Assembly (NCBI RefSeq): GCF_009834765.1
Contig: NZ_WVHP01000001.1
Span: 62,001-126,000, forward strand
Origin: Saccharibacter sp. EH611
Lineage (GTDB): Bacteria > Pseudomonadota > Alphaproteobacteria > Acetobacterales > Acetobacteraceae
Length of the DNA: 64,000 nt
Reading direction: 5' to 3'
Part shown: positions 29,227-38,905 of the stretch, piece after piece
Layout: each line of letters starts with the position of its first letter
How positions within the stretch are numbered: position 1 is the stretch's first letter
The notes under the pieces: generated by a model
Database searches by the model: none
What the model was told of the DNA's origin: nothing
The model's input: only the letters and a program-made list of their open reading frames with translations
Made by a program: the position numbers and the translations under genes

Positions 29227-29834
29227 AAGATCCAGTCCAAAGGTGGCATCTCATCTTCTTCATTTGAAAGGCGGGATAACGGGAAAAATTCTCCCTGACT
29301 CCAAACCCCCAAACACGGCTCACCTTTAACATGCCCTTGCGTCGCCAAAGCCGCTAACTCGAATAAAATGGGTCGACTAAGACGCGCCATAATGGGATAT
29401 TTCCCCCGACCTGCGCGCACATACACATAGGGCACTGTGCTATCTGAAGCAGGACGATCCCAATCGCAGATAAGAGGATGCTCTGGCCCGACGCAGAGAA
29501 GCTCATCCATATTCGTCCGCAAACACAGATTCTGATGCCGTGAAGAATGACCTCGGAAGTCGAGCTCCACAGCCATTAGGGGCACATCATCGACTTGAAT
29601 AATACCCTCTTCAGTGGGAGTTCTCAGCCAATAATCCCCTTTCTCATCACGATCTAGCAGTGACGCAAAAAGACATAGCATCGTTTTACGCGTGATTGCT
29701 GTGCCACGATATAACCATGTCCCGTCACGACGGATATGAAACGGGAGAACACGCGGCATTTCTTCAGAAACACTCTGCTCAGTTGGGTCTTCCCCCAAAG
29801 AAGGGGCTAGCCTCCGTATCGCATAATCGCTCAA
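29223..29834 (-). CDS. DUF1285 family protein
   Basis: Uncharacterised protein family common in alphaproteobacteria. The 203-residue product has no signal peptide or membrane helix and looks like a cytosolic beta-rich fold, with the family's DGTWLYRGTAITRKTMLCLF opening and the WLRTPTEEG and PVYV-like stretches. The start is TTG at 29834, behind a strong GAGGGAGGG site; no better ATG exists nearby. It is divergent from moxR, 181 bp away, and coupled to the CCA-adding enzyme downstream. The recurrent neighbourhood of DUF1285, CCA enzyme and MoxR/DUF58 genes in this bacterial group suggests a shared, unidentified role. Confidence 0.83.
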   Translation of the reverse strand: MSDYAIRRLAPSLGEDPTEQSVSEEMPRVLPFHIRRDGTWLYRGTAITRKTMLCLFASLLDRDEKGDYWLRTPTEEGIIQVDDVPLMAVELDFRGHSSRHQNLCLRTNMDELLCVGPEHPLICDWDRPASDSTVPYVYVRAGRGKYPIMARLSRPILFELAALATQGHVKGEPCLGVWSQGEFFPLSRLSNEEDEMPPLDWIF

Positions 29835-30015
29835 CTTTCCCTCCCTCTTTGTTCAGAACCTGCCTCAATCTGCATTGAAATTGGTGACGATCCCGTCACA
29901 ATAAAACCCCCTTCCCCGCTATCGTAAAGAATGCCAGTGATAATCTGCATAAAAGAGCTTGGCAGAAGACTGTATTCTTTGAGACAATAGCCAAGTCCAT
30001 CGTCGAGGGGGGAGC

Positions 30016-31044
30016 ATGACCGAGCACCATCATTTTACCGATATAAACCGCCCCTTAGAGCAGGGTGAACAGGATATTGCTGAGGCTGATCGCCTCGCCC
30101 CTTTGCTCCAAAAGCTGGTGACTACCATTGGACAAACCGTCCTTGGTCAGCAAAACGTGATTGAACATGTCGTCACGACTATTCTCAGCGGAGGGCACGC
30201 ACTCCTTATGGGAGCGCCCGGGCTTGGTAAGACTTTGCTCGTGACAAGCTGCGCGCAGATTATGGGGCTCAAGAGTTCTCGTATTCAGTTCACACCTGAC
30301 CTGATGCCCAGCGACATTACTGGGGCTGAAATTTTAGAGCAGGATGAACACGGCAAGCGCCATTTCCGCTTCCTGCCCGGCCCCATTTTTGGTCAGCTCG
30401 TTCTTGCTGATGAGATCAATCGTGCTAGCCCACGCACTCAGTCAGCGCTTCTGCAAGCCATGGCTGAAAACCACGTAACGCAAGGCGGGAAAACCTGGGC
30501 CTTGCCCGAACCCTTCCACGTTTTGGCCACACAGAACCCGATTGAGCAAGAAGGGACGTACCCCCTCCCTGAAGCACAGCTTGACCGGTTTATGATGCAA
30601 ATTACGCTCGACTTCCCTGCACGGGCTGCAGAGCGTGAGATGCTGATCCAAACCACAGGGGAACGCCGAGCCAAACCCCAGCGCCTCCTTTCCCATAACG
30701 ACCTTCTTGATGCGCAAGACCTCGTGCGTCGTCTTCCGGTTGGGGAAAAAGTGCTTGATGCTATTTTGGATCTCGTTCGTGGATTACGACCAAACGATGA
30801 AAACGCACGCGACAATGTGCGTAAGGCACTCGATTATGGCCCCGGCCCACGTGCGGCTCAAACACTCATGACCGCTACGCGTGCCCGCGCCTTGCTTGGT
30901 GGACGTTTATCCCCCAGTGTGGACGATGTACAAGCTTTGGCTATTCCGGTCTTAGCACACCGTCTGGGTGTCAACTATGGCGCACAGGCTGAAGGCATGA
31001 CAGCCGAACGCCTCATTGCAGACCAACTCTCAGCACGTTCCTAA
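30016..31044 (+). CDS. MoxR-type AAA+ ATPase
   Basis: AAA+ ATPase of the MoxR group, thought to act as a chaperone that loads or remodels VWA-domain partner proteins. The 342-residue product has Walker A GAPGLGKT near residue 64, Walker B VLADEINRASP near residue 136, sensor 1 ATQNP and the arginine finger region, followed by a helical lid. It heads a run of four genes (with DUF58, BatA/DUF4159 and a VWA-like protein). A GGGGGAG site precedes its start. The target is unknown; family knowledge favours the products of the next three genes. Confidence 0.92.
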   Translation: MTEHHHFTDINRPLEQGEQDIAEADRLAPLLQKLVTTIGQTVLGQQNVIEHVVTTILSGGHALLMGAPGLGKTLLVTSCAQIMGLKSSRIQFTPDLMPSDITGAEILEQDEHGKRHFRFLPGPIFGQLVLADEINRASPRTQSALLQAMAENHVTQGGKTWALPEPFHVLATQNPIEQEGTYPLPEAQLDRFMMQITLDFPARAAEREMLIQTTGERRAKPQRLLSHNDLLDAQDLVRRLPVGEKVLDAILDLVRGLRPNDENARDNVRKALDYGPGPRAAQTLMTATRARALLGGRLSPSVDDVQALAIPVLAHRLGVNYGAQAEGMTAERLIADQLSARS

Positions 31045-31070
31045 GTCGGGGCAAAGGAGACGCTACCACC

Positions 31071-31961
31071 GTGCCTATCCCGTCCTTCCTCCGCTCTCTC
31101 TTGCCGCAGGCTAAGCGTTCCTCCCCGGCTGCGAACCATCACAGCCCTCTGCCGGAGCTGATCCTTTCAGCAGGTAAGCTTGCCACAGCGCTTGAGGCTG
31201 GACGGCATGGCGGACGAAAAGCGGGGCATGGTGAGGATTTTTGGCAATACCGCCCTCATATGCCCCTTGAACCAGCGACTTTGGTGGATTGGAAACAATC
31301 AGCACGCTCTCCCAACCCCGAGACCTTATGGGTTCGTGAACGCGAACGTCAGTCCGCGCGGCAACTTCTCTTATGGGCAGACCGTTCACCTTCCATGGAG
31401 TGGCGCTCAACAGATAAGCTATCCACCAAACGTGATGCAGCCATCACAGCGCTCCTTGCGTTAGGCCAAGCGGCGCTTAAAGCAGGCGAACGCGTTGGTA
31501 TTCTCGGTGGCCCACGCTGCTATAGCGGGCCGCAACATCTCCCTCGGCTTGCCCATGACCTCATAGAAGCGCCCCCCAACCCTACGCTTCATCATGCATC
31601 GCCTCAGGCCTCTCTTATCATGGCAAGTGATTTTTTATGGCCGGAACACGAGCTTGATGCGCTGCTTACCGCCACGCAAAAACGGCTTGGCATCACCGCT
31701 CTCTTTGGTATCTTTGACCCACAAGAGCGCGACTTTTCTGCCTATACGGGGCATGTGCGTTTTAGAAGTGACGAAGAGCCCCATACGCTCACCCTCCCTG
31801 CTGTCAGTAGCTTACGCGAAACCTATCAACAGCACCTCAAAAACCATCTAGCGCGCCTCTCTCACGGTGGGCGGTCAACCTCTTTCATTCCCTACCGCAC
31901 AGATCAGCCTATGGGAGCATCACTCATGCGCCTTCATCACGTGCTGGGAGAGAAACGATGA
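31071..31961 (+). CDS. DUF58 domain protein (VWA-like MoxR partner)
   Basis: Cytosolic VWA-like protein that usually accompanies MoxR ATPases. The 296-residue product has the DUF58 signature: RHGGRKAGHGEDFWQYRPH followed by a DWKQSAR stretch, and DRSPSMEW, which has the DxSxS spacing of the metal-ion-dependent adhesion site. The start is GTG at 31071, 26 bp behind moxR. The four-base ATGA overlap with the next gene indicates coupling. No membrane helices are seen. Role in the complex is inferred from the family only. Confidence 0.86.
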   Translation: MPIPSFLRSLLPQAKRSSPAANHHSPLPELILSAGKLATALEAGRHGGRKAGHGEDFWQYRPHMPLEPATLVDWKQSARSPNPETLWVRERERQSARQLLLWADRSPSMEWRSTDKLSTKRDAAITALLALGQAALKAGERVGILGGPRCYSGPQHLPRLAHDLIEAPPNPTLHHASPQASLIMASDFLWPEHELDALLTATQKRLGITALFGIFDPQERDFSAYTGHVRFRSDEEPHTLTLPAVSSLRETYQQHLKNHLARLSHGGRSTSFIPYRTDQPMGASLMRLHHVLGEKR

Positions 31962-34705
31962 GCTTTCTAACGCCTGCTCTTCTCTTTTTTCTTCTTCTCC
32001 TGCCTGGCTTGATTTGGCTCGTTAAAGCCACACCGCCTCAACCGCGAGAAAAGCGTTTTTCATCACTTCTCCTCCTGCGCCAACTTGCCCCAAAACGACA
32101 AGATAGTGCTCGCACCCCGCTCTGGTTATTGCTTTTACGGATGGCCGCACTCATCCTCGTTATTGTCACCTTTAGCCAGCCTCTTTGGCTGAGGAAGCAG
32201 GCCCAACCAAGCCCATCTTCCTTGGTGATCGTCCTTGATAATGGCTGGGCTTCCATGCCCCATTGGGAAGAGCGCCGCACAACAGCACAAATTCTCGGTG
32301 ATAAAACCCTTCAAGCGGGCGGATCCGTGACTGTTCTGCTCACCGCGCATGACCCCGGCGGCCCTTTCCCCGAGAGTGTTCATCCACGTGATCACCTCGC
32401 GTTAGAGCGCTACCTGCGTAAGATACAAGCTCGGCCTTGGCCCGTTGACCGCTCTGCACTGGCCCAGCAGCTTAACAGCGCCGCACTGCATCAGGAGCTT
32501 GCACACTCCAGCCTTGTTATCCTCTCTGACGGCCTTGCACAGGATAGTGACAACGCCCTTCAAAAGGCCATCCAAGATGCCCATGATGTGCGTGATATTC
32601 GCTGGGAGCGGTGCGATCTTATCCGCCTTAACCGCGCCCCTTCACATCAACACGCGCCGTCCATTCTTGCCGAAACACTGCCTCATTGTCCGTCGCATTC
32701 ATTATCGCTCCATGGCCTAACAGTGAATGAACAAGGGCAAGTCAGCACCCTCGCTCATTGGACGGCGCAAACAGGCACGCCCAGCGCTCTGACCTTGCCT
32801 GCCGCTTTAGCAACGTCTTTAGACGCCGTGAGTGCGCCAGCTGTTCCCCCACCGGCTGGCACATTCTTATTTAATGGCGGGCAACATCAACATCCTGTTG
32901 GGATTTTACATCTTGGTGGCGATAACGCCCCCCTAACGGGCACAGCCTTTTATCTGACTGAAGCCATGAGCAAACAAGGTGCCGTGCGTAGTGGAGACTT
33001 GAAATCCCTGCTCACCAGTCCGCTTTCCATTGTAATGGCACCAGATGGAACTTTAACGGATCCAGACACTCAACATGATGCGCTCACATGGGTACAGAAA
33101 GGCGGCGTACTGGTTCGTTTTGCCGGGACGGATCTCGCCCATCGTGATGAGAGTTCTTTTTCAGACACGGATCGCGCTCTTCTGCCCGTCCCCCTTCTGC
33201 ACGGCATGCGTCAACTCGGCGGGCCAATGTCGTGGGGCTCCCCTCAGGGATTGGCCAATTTCCCGATTCATTCACCCTTTGCAGGCCTCACTACTCCCAA
33301 AGAAGTTACCGTCACACGGCAAGTCTTGGCCCAACCCACGAATGACCTCCAAGAGCATGTTTGGGCAACACTGACCGACGGCACCCCTCTCGTCACCGCA
33401 CGTCGTGAAGGACGCGGTATGGTCGTCCTGTTCCACACAACACCAACGGCGGATTGGTCGACCCTCCCACTGTCAGGTCTTTTCCCTCAAATGCTGGAAC
33501 GTCTCGTCACCAACGCGCCAAGCCTTGCCCAGTCTGACCATCGCGTTCTCGCACGCAATACAGATCTCCCCGCATGGAAGATTCTGACCGCGCAAGGAAC
33601 CTTGGGCCCTGCGGATACCAGTACGCGTCCGCTCAACAGCAAAAACCGGCACGTTGATGCCACTCATCCTGTGGGACTGTATGGCCCTGCCGAACAGCTT
33701 CAACCACTCAATCTTGCTGACGATGCCTCGCCTTTACGTGATGAACCTGTCTTGGGCACGCTTCAAAATCCTGATTTTGTCACGCCTGACTGGCCCCTTT
33801 GGCCTATTCTTAGTGTGCTCGCACTCGTGTTCTTTGGTGTGGACATTCTCTGCTCTCTGGGCCGTCAGGGATTTTTGCCTCTCTTCCGGGTTGCTGTGGT
33901 GGTTGGTGGCGTCTCTTTTGCAGGCAACGCTGCTTTTTCAGCTCCCTCTGATACCGTCCCTGCTGGTGCGCTGGACATTCATTTAGCGTATGTTGTGACA
34001 GGCGATGCACCAACTGACGAAGCCACCCGACAGGGGTTGGAAGGGCTGACACATTTTGTAAATCATCGCAGCACGGCCCACCTTGGTGCCCCGATTGGCG
34101 TAACCCTTGGGCATGATGATCTCGCTTTTTATCCGCTTATTTACTGGCCCATTTTACCAAATGCCCAACCCAGCCCAGCTCAGAACGCCGCTCTGAACGA
34201 CTATATTCATCATGGCGGCCTTCTATTGTTAGACGAAATGGGGGCTGGCAGCATTCTCGATAATAGTAATGGGGACGCGACACGCAGAGCCATTAAACGT
34301 GTGACAGAAGAGCTCGACATTCCCCCGCTCACCCCCATTGATGACACGCACACATTGTCTCATGCTTTTTACCTTCTGCACGACTATCCGGGCCGCGTGT
34401 CGGGGCAACCCGTTTATGTCGCACGCTTTGGTGACGACAACGGAGAGAATGTTAGCCCTGTCATTATCGGTAATGGAGATTGGGCCCATGCTTGGGCGAT
34501 TGACCAACAGGGTCATCCACCTTTTGCCGTTGTGCCCGATGGTGAGAGTCAACGCACACTAGCCTATCGCTTTGGCTTTAATGCTGTGATTTATGCACTC
34601 ACGGGCAATTATAAAAATGACCAGCGTCATTACCCCGAGATGCTTCACCGCCTCAAGAACACCCAAGATGACACTCAGCAGCCTACTGGCGAGGAAGGCC
34701 CCTGA
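31958..34705 (+). CDS. BatA-like / DUF4159 membrane protein
   Basis: Large (915-residue) inner-membrane protein. The N-terminus has the BatA double-helix anchor (about 1-25 and 55-75) followed by a VWA-like domain with a weakened metal site (LDNGWAS). A middle region has a glutamine-amidotransferase-like fold, then two more helices near 610-660. The C-terminal DUF4159 domain starts at about residue 680 (LDIHLAYVVTGD) with an HHGGLLLLDEMG strand. It overlaps the DUF58 gene by four bases, and its stop overlaps the next ATG in TGATG. BatA-type proteins are named for aerotolerance in Bacteroides; the function of this longer form is unknown. Confidence 0.8.
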   Translation: MSFLTPALLFFLLLLPGLIWLVKATPPQPREKRFSSLLLLRQLAPKRQDSARTPLWLLLLRMAALILVIVTFSQPLWLRKQAQPSPSSLVIVLDNGWASMPHWEERRTTAQILGDKTLQAGGSVTVLLTAHDPGGPFPESVHPRDHLALERYLRKIQARPWPVDRSALAQQLNSAALHQELAHSSLVILSDGLAQDSDNALQKAIQDAHDVRDIRWERCDLIRLNRAPSHQHAPSILAETLPHCPSHSLSLHGLTVNEQGQVSTLAHWTAQTGTPSALTLPAALATSLDAVSAPAVPPPAGTFLFNGGQHQHPVGILHLGGDNAPLTGTAFYLTEAMSKQGAVRSGDLKSLLTSPLSIVMAPDGTLTDPDTQHDALTWVQKGGVLVRFAGTDLAHRDESSFSDTDRALLPVPLLHGMRQLGGPMSWGSPQGLANFPIHSPFAGLTTPKEVTVTRQVLAQPTNDLQEHVWATLTDGTPLVTARREGRGMVVLFHTTPTADWSTLPLSGLFPQMLERLVTNAPSLAQSDHRVLARNTDLPAWKILTAQGTLGPADTSTRPLNSKNRHVDATHPVGLYGPAEQLQPLNLADDASPLRDEPVLGTLQNPDFVTPDWPLWPILSVLALVFFGVDILCSLGRQGFLPLFRVAVVVGGVSFAGNAAFSAPSDTVPAGALDIHLAYVVTGDAPTDEATRQGLEGLTHFVNHRSTAHLGAPIGVTLGHDDLAFYPLIYWPILPNAQPSPAQNAALNDYIHHGGLLLLDEMGAGSILDNSNGDATRRAIKRVTEELDIPPLTPIDDTHTLSHAFYLLHDYPGRVSGQPVYVARFGDDNGENVSPVIIGNGDWAHAWAIDQQGHPPFAVVPDGESQRTLAYRFGFNAVIYALTGNYKNDQRHYPEMLHRLKNTQDDTQQPTGEEGP

Positions 34706-36789
34706 TGACCCTTGATTGGACACCCGTCTTCTCTCCTCTTGGTTTGATGAGTGCAGCGCTCTGCATTCTCGCACTACTCGCCTATGGTCTTTGGAAGCGC
34801 ATCCCCGGCCTCATTTGGCGTGTCAGTGCGATGCTGCTAATGCTGCTCTGGCTCAGTGGCCCACAAATTGCCCATCCGCTGCTGCGTCCACAGCCTCAAG
34901 AAGCACTTTTGGTCGTTGATCAATCGCCTTCTATGAGCGTTCGTGATCGTCACAACTTAGTAGAGCGTGCCGTCAATGACATTACAGCTCAAGCGGGTAA
35001 GCTGACGAACCTTCACCTCCATCGTGTGGATGTCTCAGGTGGGAATGGGAATGGCACACAGCTTTTCCAAACAATTGAGCGCGAAGCCCTCAATTACCCA
35101 AACCTCACCGGTGTGTTCCTCCTCACCGATGGAATGAACCACGATACCCCTCCACAGCTTCCTTCGTCGCTTAAAGGGAGCCAAGGCAATCTCCTTCCTC
35201 TCCATCTTCTCCTGACAGCAAAGGGAGAAGAAGTCGATCGCCGTCTTCGCGTTCTGAATGAACCGCCTTACGTGATTGTCGGCCAAGAGGCTCATATCCG
35301 CTTGCAAGTTGATGACCTTGGCACATCCCCTGGTCAGCCTGCCGATATTATGGAGCACTGCCCCGATGGCAGTTCTGTCCTCCTCGCGCATTCCATCGCT
35401 GGACAGCCGGTTGATCTAACCATCCCGATCACCCATGTCGGCGACACGATGAAAGACGTGTACGTCACGCCACGGTCTGACGATGTGTCCACACGCAATA
35501 ACTCCATTGTGCTGCGTATTCATGGTGTGCGTGACCGGTTACGTGTGCTTCTTGTCTCTGGTGTGCCTAATCAGGCCGCCCGTGTGTGGCGCCAACTTCT
35601 CAAGGCAGACCCTTCGGTTGATCTTGTCCACTTCACCATTTTGCGGTCACCCGACACGGAAGATGATACGCCAATCTCTGATCTTGCGTTGATCCCTTTT
35701 CCAACGCATGAGTTGTTTGAACAAAAGATCCGCAGCTTTGACCTCATCATTCTTGATGGCTTTCGTAATCAGAATATTCTTCCCGATGCGTATCTTGCCA
35801 ATATCGCCAACTATGTCCGCAAAGGCGGCGGGTTACTCGTAACCGCTGGGCCAGAGATGCTCCAAGATGGGAGCTTACAAGATACGTCTTTGCGCGATGT
35901 TCTCCCCGCTCATATCCCCAGTAACGGGATGATCACAGAAGCATTTCATCCTCGCCTTACCCCAGAAGGAGAAGAACACCCCGTCACAAGCGGCTTACCG
36001 CGCACAGGGCCATGGGGGAAAGAATGGGGGTCATGGTATCGTGCACTCAAACCCGACCAATCACGTGGCACGAGCTTGCTTGCCACCCCACACGGATCAC
36101 CCCTTTTGCTGCTCAATCATGTAGACCAAGGGCGCGTTGCGATGATGCTGACTGACCAAGCCTGGCTCTGGTCTCGTGGGGAACAAGGAGGCGGCCCACA
36201 GGCTGAGCTTCTGCGACGTTTATCTCATTGGCTTATGAAAGAGCCAGACTTAGAAGAAAACCGCCTAGATGCTCATATTAACGGTCAAACCCTGATCGTA
36301 GAACGTCATCTTGAGCAGCACTCAGCCCCACGTTCAGCTGATATTTTGACACCTTCTGGCACCCACCAGAGCCTTATGCTCACGCCACAACCTCACCGTT
36401 CCGTCTTACAGGGCGCACTCCCTCTTTCAGAAGAGGACACGCATAACGCTCATATCTGGACAATCCATCAAGACGCGCTAACTGCTTTTGCAGCTTCGGG
36501 TGATCCCGACCCTGTTGAGAATGCTGATCTTCGCAGCACAGCGCACATCCTCGGCCCTCTTGTGACCGCATCTTCAGGAGGCATCTATTGGCTTGATGGA
36601 GCAGCGACACCAACGATCCGCTCAATAACGGATCAAACAGCGCTCCATGGCCCAGACTGGATGGGCCTCCCGCGTCATCAAATAACAATTGCTGGAGCCA
36701 CCCGTGAAACGCCTTTATTACCCTCATGGGGCATTTTACCTGTCATTCTCTTGCTTTTAGCTCTTGGCTGGTGGCGTGAAGGGCGTTAA
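34705..36789 (+). CDS. VWA/amidotransferase-like membrane protein of the MoxR cluster
   Basis: The 694-residue product has two N-terminal membrane helices (about 10-55), then a VWA-like domain with DQSPSMS, an intact DxSxS pattern. A glutamine-amidotransferase-like region at about 330-520 (LIILDGFRN, YVRKGGGLLVTAG) lacks an obvious nucleophilic cysteine, and a final C-terminal helix anchors the end. Together with the previous gene it would form a membrane complex with two VWA modules and large periplasmic parts, tended by MoxR. It starts one base before the previous stop ends (TGATG). Substrate unknown. Confidence 0.75.
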   Translation: MTLDWTPVFSPLGLMSAALCILALLAYGLWKRIPGLIWRVSAMLLMLLWLSGPQIAHPLLRPQPQEALLVVDQSPSMSVRDRHNLVERAVNDITAQAGKLTNLHLHRVDVSGGNGNGTQLFQTIEREALNYPNLTGVFLLTDGMNHDTPPQLPSSLKGSQGNLLPLHLLLTAKGEEVDRRLRVLNEPPYVIVGQEAHIRLQVDDLGTSPGQPADIMEHCPDGSSVLLAHSIAGQPVDLTIPITHVGDTMKDVYVTPRSDDVSTRNNSIVLRIHGVRDRLRVLLVSGVPNQAARVWRQLLKADPSVDLVHFTILRSPDTEDDTPISDLALIPFPTHELFEQKIRSFDLIILDGFRNQNILPDAYLANIANYVRKGGGLLVTAGPEMLQDGSLQDTSLRDVLPAHIPSNGMITEAFHPRLTPEGEEHPVTSGLPRTGPWGKEWGSWYRALKPDQSRGTSLLATPHGSPLLLLNHVDQGRVAMMLTDQAWLWSRGEQGGGPQAELLRRLSHWLMKEPDLEENRLDAHINGQTLIVERHLEQHSAPRSADILTPSGTHQSLMLTPQPHRSVLQGALPLSEEDTHNAHIWTIHQDALTAFAASGDPDPVENADLRSTAHILGPLVTASSGGIYWLDGAATPTIRSITDQTALHGPDWMGLPRHQITIAGATRETPLLPSWGILPVILLLLALGWWREGR

Positions 36790-36879
36790 TCGGTAGAAGA
36801 GCTTATTGAAATGTATTATCACTGTTACGACAGTATCCTTTATTCGCTTCCGGCTTGAGAAGAGGCTATACTCTCCATC

Positions 36880-37593
36880 ATGCGATCGTTCATCCCTGCC
36901 TTGCCCCGTCTGCCGCATTTACTCTTCCTTGCGGCTTTTGCTGTTGCCCCCTTGGCGTTTACGCCATGGCACGCCGCTCATGCTCAGTCCGCTGATGAAG
37001 CAGAGGCGGAACAAGAGGCTATGGATGCCCAAAAGAAAGCTGAGGCTCGTAAAGCGGCTCGTCGCGCAGCTCCTCCCTCCGCTCTACCGGGGTCTGAATC
37101 TGAAGATACAGACCAAGGCCATTCGCGTATGGATCTGAACCCAACAGGAGCCCTCTTTGACGCTGTTAATCGTGGATCCCTCCTCGCGGCAAAAGAAGCC
37201 TTAAGCCGCGGGGCGGATATGAATGCCCATAATGTCCTCGACCAAACACCGCTTGACCTCGCGATTGATCTTGGCCGCAATGACATTATGTTCCTTCTCC
37301 TGTCCTTGCGCACTTACAACCCTGACGGGCGTATGACGACCGATGTCAAACATGACGCGATCACCCAAGAACACGGCAATGGTCACCTTAATGTTGAGGG
37401 AAGCACGGGCATTTCCGCAGTCGCACCGACGGCACGCACCTTGGACGACCCCGGACGCCCACAGCCTGACATGGGCTTCTTAGGCTTCGGTGATCCTAAC
37501 GCACCACAGCCCCGCACAACCCCTACGCGGCAACCACATGCGCGTCATACCCGAATGAACGTTGTGCGCCATAAACTGACCCCACACCCATGA
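36880..37593 (+). CDS. Secreted ankyrin-repeat protein
   Basis: The 237-residue product has a signal peptide ending near residue 37 (HAQS), a Glu/Ala/Lys-rich linker (about 40-80), and two ankyrin-like repeats at about 85-150 (LFDAVNRGSLLAAKEALSRG, then TPLDLAIDLGRNDIMFLLL). A Pro/Thr/Gly-rich tail ends in basic residues and lacks further domains. It lies 90 bp behind the MoxR cluster and is followed by a terminator. Ankyrin repeats mediate protein contacts; the partner is unknown. A periplasmic location is inferred from the signal peptide. Confidence 0.72.
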   Translation: MRSFIPALPRLPHLLFLAAFAVAPLAFTPWHAAHAQSADEAEAEQEAMDAQKKAEARKAARRAAPPSALPGSESEDTDQGHSRMDLNPTGALFDAVNRGSLLAAKEALSRGADMNAHNVLDQTPLDLAIDLGRNDIMFLLLSLRTYNPDGRMTTDVKHDAITQEHGNGHLNVEGSTGISAVAPTARTLDDPGRPQPDMGFLGFGDPNAPQPRTTPTRQPHARHTRMNVVRHKLTPHP

Positions 37594-37642
37594 TCTCGCC
37601 AACCTATTTAATAGCGCGCATGGCGCTCTATCTGTCCTAAAA

Positions 37643-37673
37643 AAGGGGAGCGCCACTATCTGGCACTCCCCTT
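37643..37673. terminator. Terminator after the ankyrin-repeat gene
   Basis: Stem AAGGGGAG-C-GCC paired with GGC-A-CTCCCCTT (one mismatch) with a 7-nt loop; A-run before, TCTT after. Lies 50 bp past the stop, in front of the convergent ccrM gene. Confidence 0.7.
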
Positions 37674-37819
37674 CTTAACATCATCAAACAAACGACAATA
37701 AAGGGCTATCACATCCCCTCTCACCGCGCCATTTCTTCATAACGCTATGTCATGCCGTCAGGCTATATCCAAAACACCGTATTAAGACCCAACGACAGAG
37801 ACCTTGTGACGCTCCTCTC

Positions 37820-38905
37820 TTACGCTGTTTGGCGAAGCGCGTAACTTTCCTGACGGAGCGTATCAAGCGGAATCCATTTTTTATCACGCTCGAAATACCA
37901 AAATGTCCACCCATTGCAGGATGCCGCCTGGGTTAAAAGAGCCCCGAGTTTATGGATAGACCCCCGATGCTTTCCAGAGACCAGCGTACCATCCGGCGCC
38001 ACCGTCGCCTTTAAACGGCGCTGACGGTCATGGAGCACCGTTCCAGGCGGCAACGTGCCGCTTTCCACAAACGACCCGAATGGAATGCGTGGCATTTCCC
38101 GTTTCGCCGGTGTGACTTCAAGCTGATCTGCTGGTAAACGCTGCGTCTCTTCAAGACGTTTCTCTGCAGCCTGTACATAATCAGGGTGACGCTCAATCGC
38201 GAGGTAACGGCGCCCCAAACGTTTAGCGACAGCTGGCGTCGTTCCTGTGCCACAGAAAGGATCCAACACCACATCATCGACCGTCGTTGCCGCCAACAAG
38301 GCGCGATGGAGCAAGCTCTCCGGCTTTTGTGTTGGATGAAGCTTCACCCCATGATCATTACGCAAGCGCTCATTCCCTGTGCACAGAGGCAAATACCAAT
38401 CTGAACGCATCTGAAGGTCGTCATTGAGCGCCTTCATTACCTGATAATTAAAGCGATATTTGCTTTGCGGGCTCCGCGCGGCCCAAATTAATGTCTCGTG
38501 AGCATTTGTAAAACGCCGCCCACGGAAATTAGGCATAGGGTTCGACTTCCGCCATACAATATCGTTCAAAATCCAATAGCCGAGATCCTGAAGGATCGCC
38601 CCAATCCGGAAAATATTGTGATAAGAGCCGATAACCCAAAGCGTTCCATCCTTATGAAGCACACGCCGCGCTTCGCTCAGCCATTGACGGGTAAAATCAT
38701 CGTAGGTTTTATAATCGGCGAATTTATCCCACGCGTCATCAACACCATCAACCACAGTTTCATCAGGCCGACGGAGCTCTCCACGAAGCTGTAGGTTATA
38801 AGGCGGATCAGCAAATACGCAGTCCACACTTCCATCAGGCAGGTCTTTCATGACCTCCACACACTCACCGCGAAGAATCCGGTTAATGGGCATTTCGGCT
38901 GTCAT
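37820..38905 (-). CDS. ccrM: Cell-cycle-regulated DNA adenine methyltransferase (GANTC)
   Basis: Solitary N6-adenine methyltransferase of the CcrM type that methylates GANTC and couples replication to transcription in alphaproteobacteria. The 361-residue product has the DPPY motif near residue 34, a target-recognition stretch ([16 protein letters not shown]) and the SAM motif DPFCGTGTT near residue 217, in the beta-class order. The extra C-terminal domain of about 80 residues ([19 protein letters not shown]) is typical of CcrM. No restriction enzyme gene is adjacent. Its start overlaps the rnhB stop (ATGA), so the two are coupled. A cluster of GANTC sites lies upstream of rnhB. Confidence 0.93.
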   Translation of the reverse strand: MTAEMPINRILRGECVEVMKDLPDGSVDCVFADPPYNLQLRGELRRPDETVVDGVDDAWDKFADYKTYDDFTRQWLSEARRVLHKDGTLWVIGSYHNIFRIGAILQDLGYWILNDIVWRKSNPMPNFRGRRFTNAHETLIWAARSPQSKYRFNYQVMKALNDDLQMRSDWYLPLCTGNERLRNDHGVKLHPTQKPESLLHRALLAATTVDDVVLDPFCGTGTTPAVAKRLGRRYLAIERHPDYVQAAEKRLEETQRLPADQLEVTPAKREMPRIPFGSFVESGTLPPGTVLHDRQRRLKATVAPDGTLVSGKHRGSIHKLGALLTQAASCNGWTFWYFERDKKWIPLDTLRQESYALRQTA

